DNA of 64,000 nt from Vesta saturnalis. Taxonomy: Eukaryota > Arthropoda > Insecta > Coleoptera > Lampyridae. The stretch is from assembly GCA_036346205.1 (NCBI GenBank), contig JARFJB010002414.1, positions 1-64,000 of the forward strand, in the 5' to 3' direction. The notes beneath the pieces were generated by a model. That model was given only the letters and a program-made list of their open reading frames with translations. It was not told where the DNA came from and did no database searches. Position numbers and translations under genes: made by a program. Of this stretch, positions 57,930 through 64,000 are shown in pieces (within the stretch, counting starts at the first letter, position 1; each line of letters starts with the position of its first letter).

Positions 57930-58700
57930 TGATAAGGTGAAAGTGTAAGTATACTATAATTCTCTTTATGTAATAGGTGATCAAACTTGTACGTAGTGTA
58001 CTGTTTTTTGTGTTATTTAATAGTACTGTATAACTGCAATTTGAACATTTGCGGAGTAATTTTTTGGCAACTAACCACTTCACTATTTCTTCTTTTTTAG
58101 AAGTACTGGTTTGAGCTCGATTAACTTGGACATTGAATTTGGGGGCAAATTTGGTAAAAGCTTCTTCTGCAACCATTTTTCATAGTTTGTTGAGTTCATA
58201 TCATCATGGCAATCTCCACTTTTTAACCCAGATTTTAAAGCCAAACTGCAACCATCTAGAAAGCTCATTTCGCTACCCGCATGCACTACAATCATTCTTG
58301 GTCCTTTAGATAATGTTACACTTTAGCCCATTTTCACTACCATCACTCCATGATTTTGAATGAGTGTGTCTACTGTGGACATACGTTTCATCCATGTTCA
58401 CAATGGGGCATTTTAATTCCCGATAATATTTTATTTGTTGCAAGTAGGAAATCCTCAGTGCTCAAATGTCGTTCCTTTCTATAAGAAGTTCAGTTCAGTT
58501 GTACGCCACTTAAAACCAAGTTCCGTGAAATTAGACCTTGACGATTATGCACTACTCTTCCAATCCAAATCCGCCATATGATTCACGAAAATTGAGGTTT
58601 CCCTTTTTCTTCGTCGCTTCGCCTTCCTTGACAATTCTGGACACAGCAATAGACACCTTAGTTGCTGCGCATATTATTTCCTTAATTTGAAGGATTAATG
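57930..58700 (-). pseudogene. DDE_3-type transposase (Tc1/IS630-like), 3' end replaced by Penelope-like element
   Basis: From about 58,700 on -: an HTH-like start (QIKEIICAATKVSIAVSRIV), then CPIVNMDETYVHSRHTHSKS (first Asp), MIVVHAGSEMSFLDGCSLAL and CHDDMNSTNYEKWLQKKLLP. QTSTSKKEEIVKWLVAKKL follows, and LSPYHSDLNPIELIWAQIK holds the last catalytic Glu. Frameshifts and stops interrupt it, and the second Asp region (usually a V-x-D-N motif) is altered by a shift near 58,130. Right after IWAQIK the frame passes into Penelope-like RT sequence. Confidence 0.8.
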
Positions 58701-58859
58701 GTTTTGAAATAATTGTACACATTGTACACTACGTTGCGTGTTTTGACTGCGTATGAGTTGTCTGTGCTGACCTAAAGTAGGCGTAGAACTCATAATTAAG
58801 ATATCGTATTATAACAATTACTCTTGTTGCAATTTAAAACGAGAATGAGCGCATTGGCA

Positions 58860-59280
58860 ATTGGAACTGATTGAAACCATAATTACAGTAAATAAGAATC
58901 CATAAGTAAGAAAAACAAAAAAGTTGTTTGTATAATAAAGGGCGATTTCCTAATATGCATTTTAAAAAATACCAATTTCATCAATTGATTAAATTAGAGT
59001 AATTACTAATCCATAAGTAATAAAAACAAGTTTAGTAGAAACGTCCACTTTCACGTAGTAGCGGAATGTTGTTTGTATAATAAAGAGTGATTTCCTAATC
59101 TGTATTTACAAAAAAATACTAATTTCATTAATTGATTAAATCAGAGTAATTACTAATCCATAAGTAATAAAAACAAATTTAATTGAACCGTCCACTTTCA
59201 CGTAATGTAATGTTGTTTGTATATTAAAATCTGAATTTTAAAAACATACTAATTTCAGTAATTGATTAAAGTTAAATGTA
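58860..59280. repeat. ~144-bp tandem repeat, three copies
   Basis: TTGTTTGTATAATAAAG starts at 58,924, 59,069 and 59,213. Each unit also contains ATTACTAATCCATAAGTAAT, CGTCCACTTTCACGTA and TCATTAATTGATTAAAT. Confidence 0.85.
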
Positions 59281-59289
59281 AAGTCGCAA

Positions 59290-61315
59290 TTTTAAGAAAA
59301 TGTTTATCCACATATTTTATATAACTTCGTATCTGAAGAAGCCATTCAATGTCTTCCCCCCATTAACAATACAAACATATTTTTAACATGACACACTTAA
59401 ATAATAAGTATTGAGGTGTTAATTTTGTTTGTATACGTAATCATTGTTATACAATGACGTAATATCCACTTGAAACAATTTACCTGCGACACTACTGAAA
59501 TTCTGGAATTACCGCGAGTAGAATATTTGAAAACGGACGAATGCGCATCTTTTGTTGCGTGTGCGTATCCGGCATGAAGTTTTAAACGTCCATCTGACAT
59601 AGAACATTATTTTTGTTTCTACAATGTTGCTTATTTTCGCTATGAACGTATTAAAAAATAGGTTGCATAACTATTCTAAAAAAATTATTAAAATATTTCA
59701 TTTCTTTTAATTTGCACTTTGTAAGCTGGGAGGTCATGTGTTGTTCCAAACCAGATATTTTGTTTATGTATTTAATTTGATATTTGTCAACATATATTTA
59801 AAAACGATTACAAAAAATTTTGTTGGTAACATGTGCACTCAAATTTTTGGTGCTTGACCTTATATTTTATCCCGCAGCTAACGCTTTGGATTAAAATGCA
59901 AGGTCTCGCACCAATAAATGTGTAAACGGCACAGTAGTTGCGAAATAACTATTTTACCACCGACAGTACTTTTTGCTTTGGCTCAAAATTCGCATTATTG
60001 CAAATACTTTTTGAGAAACCATATGAATTAGCTTAGAAATGGCATTTCTAGTAATTGAGATAGTCAACATATTAAAATTTATAGGATGTTTGACTGTATT
60101 TATTATGAATACAAACTGTGAAAATATTGATTTAATATTGATACTGTTACCAACTTTACTTTAATTTTTTTTGTGGCTGTAGACGTATTATAATTTATAT
60201 AGGTTTTTCACATCCCATACTAAACTTGGTATATAAAAATTTATTGTTCGAATGGATTTTACCCTAGAATTTATTGAGCAGTTCCGGTTACATTTTGATC
60301 AGGTGAACCTAGATCCTAGACGTTATTACAATTTTCAGCTATGGACAAATATTTTTGTCCCTGCATTGTATTCTTACAGTGAGATTGATTACAGATTTAT
60401 TAATTTTTATTAACTTAGTATTATGGTTATGTAGGTCAATGTAGACTATAAATTTGCTTATTAATGCAATACAATACAATAATCTCAGAAACTGTAGAAT
60501 TTGATGTAGTTGTACGATGGTATGCTCTGGTAGGTAGCTACATTATCAAAGCATAAAACGAACTTTATTCAACGTAATCATCAGCATAAATGAAACATAC
60601 ATTTTATAAAACAAAAACAAACAACAAAAGTTGCCGCGTTCATGCACTTAAAACCGGTAGGTCGCGCTGGATGTACCTTATCATTTATTAGGATATGATG
60701 GCTGGCTCAACTGTGTGTCGGTGAGATTTTTTTTGTAATTCAAATTTATGTAGTCCTAATTACTATATGGCGATTTGGATATAACATACAGACCAACGCG
60801 CCCACCAGATTGATGATAATCACTAGTTGAATACTAGGGTATAGCAATAAATGGCTTTATACTACAGCCAGGTTGAATCTGATAAAGAAAATTTTGAAGG
60901 TTTTATAGAATAAACCATGGGCACATAATGTAAGTTATTAGATTATTTTTTGACTTTTTTTTAATCAACTGCAAGGTTTTATTTCTAGTTAACCCATCTT
61001 GATATTTTGGCAAACATACTTAATGTAGCTCTCTATCCCTGTGTTTGAATTAAACGTGTGGGTCAAAAAATAATCTAGTTAAATATTACTCAAGAGAAAA
61101 GCCACTCAAATCCTATGCGTTCTAATGTCTATTGTCTGGCAACAAGTTTTGGAAAAGTGAATTATTTGTAATATTCTCTCTTTTGCTATATTACTGGTAG
61201 TAAATCGATTTTTCATAGAAATTGATAGTAACTGTGCCTTTACTTTGATGTATAGAAATGTATTAGTATTAGAATTTGGCAAATGTACGTTTTTGTAATA
61301 TAACTTTCTCTGTAG
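59290..61315. other. Intron 8 end; one small ORF, otherwise nothing recognised
   Basis: A 53-codon ORF at 60,252-60,413 (+, MDFTLEFIEQFRLHFDQVN...) has coding-like composition but no family I know. It could be chance, a transposon scrap or an unannotated exon. Confidence 0.35.
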
Positions 61316-61608
61316 ATTCTGACACTGATACTGATGGTACCAAAATAGCAGTATTAAAACAAGAAAGTGCTTCTCAAGATTATGACCGTTCCGTTCATAA
61401 TAGACTTCTTTCTGTTGTTAGTAATTTGAGAAATCGTATTGGTGGTTGGGTGTCTACAAGACATAGTAGCGAAGAGATATTTCTTGATACTAGCAAACCA
61501 TATAATATTTTGGAAGAGATTAAAGAAAATATAACAACTGATTCATTTGCAAGTCCATATCTTGCATCTGATGATGTTTTGATCAAGTTTCCTATGATTA
61601 AATTGTTG
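61316..61608 (+). CDS. Hsl: Hormone-sensitive lipase, coding exon 9
   Basis: Acceptor CTGTAG| at 61,315 completes an Asp codon with exon 8. The frame DSDTDTDGTKIAVLKQ, NRLLSVVSNLRNRIGGWVST and LEEIKENITTDSFASPYLAS, DDVLIKFPMIKLL covers the end of the regulatory insert and the return to the lipase core (SPYLASDDVLxxFP is conserved in HSL). Ends in phase 0 before GTAAGT at 61,609. Confidence 0.95.
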
Positions 61609-61659
61609 GTAAGTAAATAGTATCAAACTTAATCGTATCTTCATCAACAACATTTTCAG

Positions 61660-61785
61660 ACCACTCATTTGGATCCATTTCTTGATGATAATGTAATATT
61701 TGCTTCTAAATTAAAGAGATTAAATAAAAATGTTACACTTGACGTTTTACCTGGTTTACCACATGGTTTTCTAAATTTCTCATTG
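61660..61785 (+). CDS. Hsl: Hormone-sensitive lipase, coding exon 10 (catalytic Asp and His)
   Basis: Acceptor TTTTCAG| at 61,659, intron 51 bases. THLDPFLDDNVIFASKLKRL holds the catalytic Asp and VTLDVLPGLPHGFLNFSL the catalytic His. A GTAAGT donor follows at 61,786. Read-through meets a TAG eight codons later, but insect HSL continues for another 60-100 residues, so the final exon is expected beyond 64,000. Confidence 0.95.
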
Positions 61786-63839
61786 GTAAGTATAAGGTCT
61801 TTGATGTAGTTTTTTGACTTCAAAAATGAAAATAAACTAAGAAATAATGTATAGTTTTTTAAAAGTGTTTGGTAAAATTTGTACCTCAATGTTCGATTTA
61901 TATTATCCAACACAGTTTTCAATTTTAAAATCAAAGATTTCTGAACAAGTATTGTACCAACGCAAACTGTAAACAATCGGAAAACATTTTTTCTTGTATG
62001 TATGGCTCTATCTTCTAAAATAAGGATAGGGAGATGGGTAAATGTTGACCTTTAATAGCTATTGTGATTTCATCGATTTTGAAAAAGTTAGGTTGGTTTG
62101 AAAACTATGGATGCCAACAACATATTGCAAATTTAGGTTTCTTTGTAGTCATCAATTTTGGATGAAATTTGTAACGGGTTCAAACGGCATTAGAACATCG
62201 CACGGGCAAATAATTCATTGTGAGGTTGAAATTTTATTGAAATTTTGTAGTTACGGTGAAATGGTAAGCCTGATCAGATAATGTTTTGGACGCCATCCTG
62301 TTTTAATCCGGATAAATTAAATGCAAACAAAAGCGGCTGCACTAGCATAAAACAGAAAAATACTTGAACCTACCTTTTTGCTTGCCACCAACGATTTCCT
62401 AGGTCGATTCTAAAACGCAATGCTTCGAAATACCACAATATAGCTGTTACTAGTTGGAACTTCAACTTTTAAAATTGTACTAAATACTATCTTGAATATT
62501 ATACTAAATTAAAATAAAGAAATCTCCCCAGTGTTGAAATCAAGTTTAGTTTACTCTGTACACGCAAATAATACAGATAAAGAAAAGATTAACCTCCTTT
62601 AGCATCGGTATACTGGAATTTTTACAAAAGAAATCCAACACGTAAAAGAAACTTAATAATCCAATTTTAGCAAACGTCTATTAAATTAGCTAATAACAAA
62701 TAAACGTCCAAGTACACTATCAATTTCAACGTTTCAAACAAAAGCTTATATCGTTGATACGATTTCAATCTAAATCACTCCTAAAGTTTCACAAAATTAA
62801 TATTATATTTATATGAGAGCTTAAGATTGGTGGCACATGCCCTTTTTATTTAAATATAAATATTTATACCTTACAAAGACATAATTACAAACCATATGCA
62901 TACATCACCAGTATTCAACATGTACCTTCGTAAATACTATAAAACTGGTGACTCCTATTTCATAACATTTAAATGATATAGTCAATAATTTTTTTTAAAC
63001 CAACACGTTTCGCTTTGTAATAACAAAAAAAATTAAACAATAAGCACATTAATAGTTTCACCTTACACCTCCAGGCAGTGAAAGTAGAAACAGTAAAGGG
63101 ATGCACCGGGCCTCCGACTTGCTTTCTCCTTTCGGCACGATAGCCCAGGTTCGCTAAACCAACCTTCTTAATTACTAAAGTTTTTAACAAAACCGTTCAC
63201 GATTATTTTTCCCTGGGTGATCCAGTACACCGGGAAAGCAAAATTACTAAAATAAGTTCTGCAAACTTGATCAAAATACGTTTCGCGAAACAGGATAACC
63301 CGTCTAAACTTCACCAGTTTACACGTTATTCAGATACACGTACATAAGAGAGGTTTGGCGTAACCTCACCGCTCTACCACCAGGTAGTAGTTTACGCACG
63401 ACCTACTTAAGCAATCAATGATCTTTCTTCTCTCGCGGTTCTTCCAGGCTGCCATTTTAAACTTCACGAAGCATAACCAATCACAAAGCTAAGGTTCTTT
63501 CAAACCGTATGCGCGGTAAAATCGAAACAATTTTCGTGTACATGATCTAGAAAATACGCCAACGGCACCAACTCGCAGCATAAGGCAATCACGCAAAAAA
63601 ATTATAACCTGATCTGTTTTTGTCGTCGCTATACCTTAGAAAATCATTCCTACCTTAACATACTTTAAAACCACAGTCGTATATTTTAAATTCTTTATCT
63701 ACTCTAAGTTCTAAGTATCGCGTTGTTACATCATCCTGACTCAACATTCGTACGATTTCCTGCAGTAATTTTAATTACTTTCCCTTGACGTAATTTCCAC
63801 TCAAAACTAAGCTATAAATTAACAATTACCTAAACGTAG
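61786..63839. other. Hsl intron 10 (start); nothing recognised
   Basis: No ORF with protein features. From about 63,050 the sequence is less AT-rich but matches nothing I know. Confidence 0.45.
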
Positions 63840-64000
63840 GATTATCCAATATTTACCATAATAAAATCCACTGTAATAAAAGAACGAAATAAAGATGAAG
63901 TGAAATTAGCCAAAAGAACTTGGGAAGGAGTCAGAACAGAAACTGAAGTAAATTATAAACGAAACCAAAAACTTTTGGACAATATTAAAATGAAATATAG
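63840..64000 (+). CDS. Open charged frame running off the window, unidentified
   Basis: After a stop at 63,837 a frame stays open to the last base and encodes KERNKDEVKLAKRTWEGVRT then NYKRNQKLLDNIKMKY, highly charged and probably helical. No ATG precedes it, so it would be an internal exon (a possible AG acceptor at 63,882) or a transposon fragment. It does not resemble the HSL C-terminus. Confidence 0.25.

Overview
The window is insect (arthropod) nuclear DNA: AT-rich, full of (TA)n microsatellites, with spliceosomal introns and a dense load of decayed transposable elements. I cannot name the order or species. The only host gene I recognise with confidence is hormone-sensitive lipase (Hsl) on the + strand. 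Ten coding exons are visible from 16,425 to 61,785, and the last exon(s) lie beyond the window. Five exons cluster in 1.2 kb (16.4-17.6 kb), then comes a 33.4-kb intron, exons 6-8 (51.0-53.4 kb), an 8-kb intron, and exons 9-10 (61.3-61.8 kb). The HGGG oxyanion motif, the GDSAGG nucleophile elbow, the LDPFLDD aspartate and the PHGF histidine are all present. Exon 5 carries apparent compensating frameshifts.

Upstream of Hsl (1-16.4 kb) the DNA is intergenic and packed with mobile-element relics. These are two foldback elements (76-672; 3,789-5,068, flanked by TA microsatellites), a PIF/Harbinger transposase piece, a non-LTR reverse transcriptase, a BED/TTF-type zinc-finger remnant, a Polinton/Maverick-like virus-derived element (about 8.5-14.05 kb) and a Crypton-like tyrosine recombinase (14.7-15.65 kb). 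The Polinton-like relic has protein-primed type DNA polymerase B split into rearranged pieces on +. On - it has a chromodomain integrase and two structural-type ORFs. It also holds one unassigned ORF.

The large Hsl intron (17.6-51.0 kb) contains a 3.4-kb TIR element with a nested Mutator-like relic, a second tyrosine recombinase remnant, a tRNA-headed SINE, a LINE endonuclease with its ORF1, Penelope-like fragments, a mariner-type element with terminal inverted repeats of about 1 kb, a second mariner fragment, several tandem repeats, and a long direct duplication (41.09-44.43 / 44.43-48.99 kb). The base-loss pattern of that duplication looks like an assembly or consensus artefact. The 8-kb intron holds a complete-looking piggyBac insertion (TTAA at both ends), a Penelope-like element inserted into the end of a DDE transposase, and a 144-bp tandem repeat.

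Four copies of a tRNA-shaped repeat (AGC/GGC-type anticodon loop) occur at 5.2 kb and 51.7-52.4 kb. All transposon ORFs seen are broken by frameshifts, stops or lost catalytic residues. Nothing here looks like an active undescribed system. The most unusual parts are the Polinton-like relic with its internal palindromic minisatellite, the TA-microsatellite-flanked elements, the tRNA-shaped repeats and the chimeric transposase/Penelope ORF.
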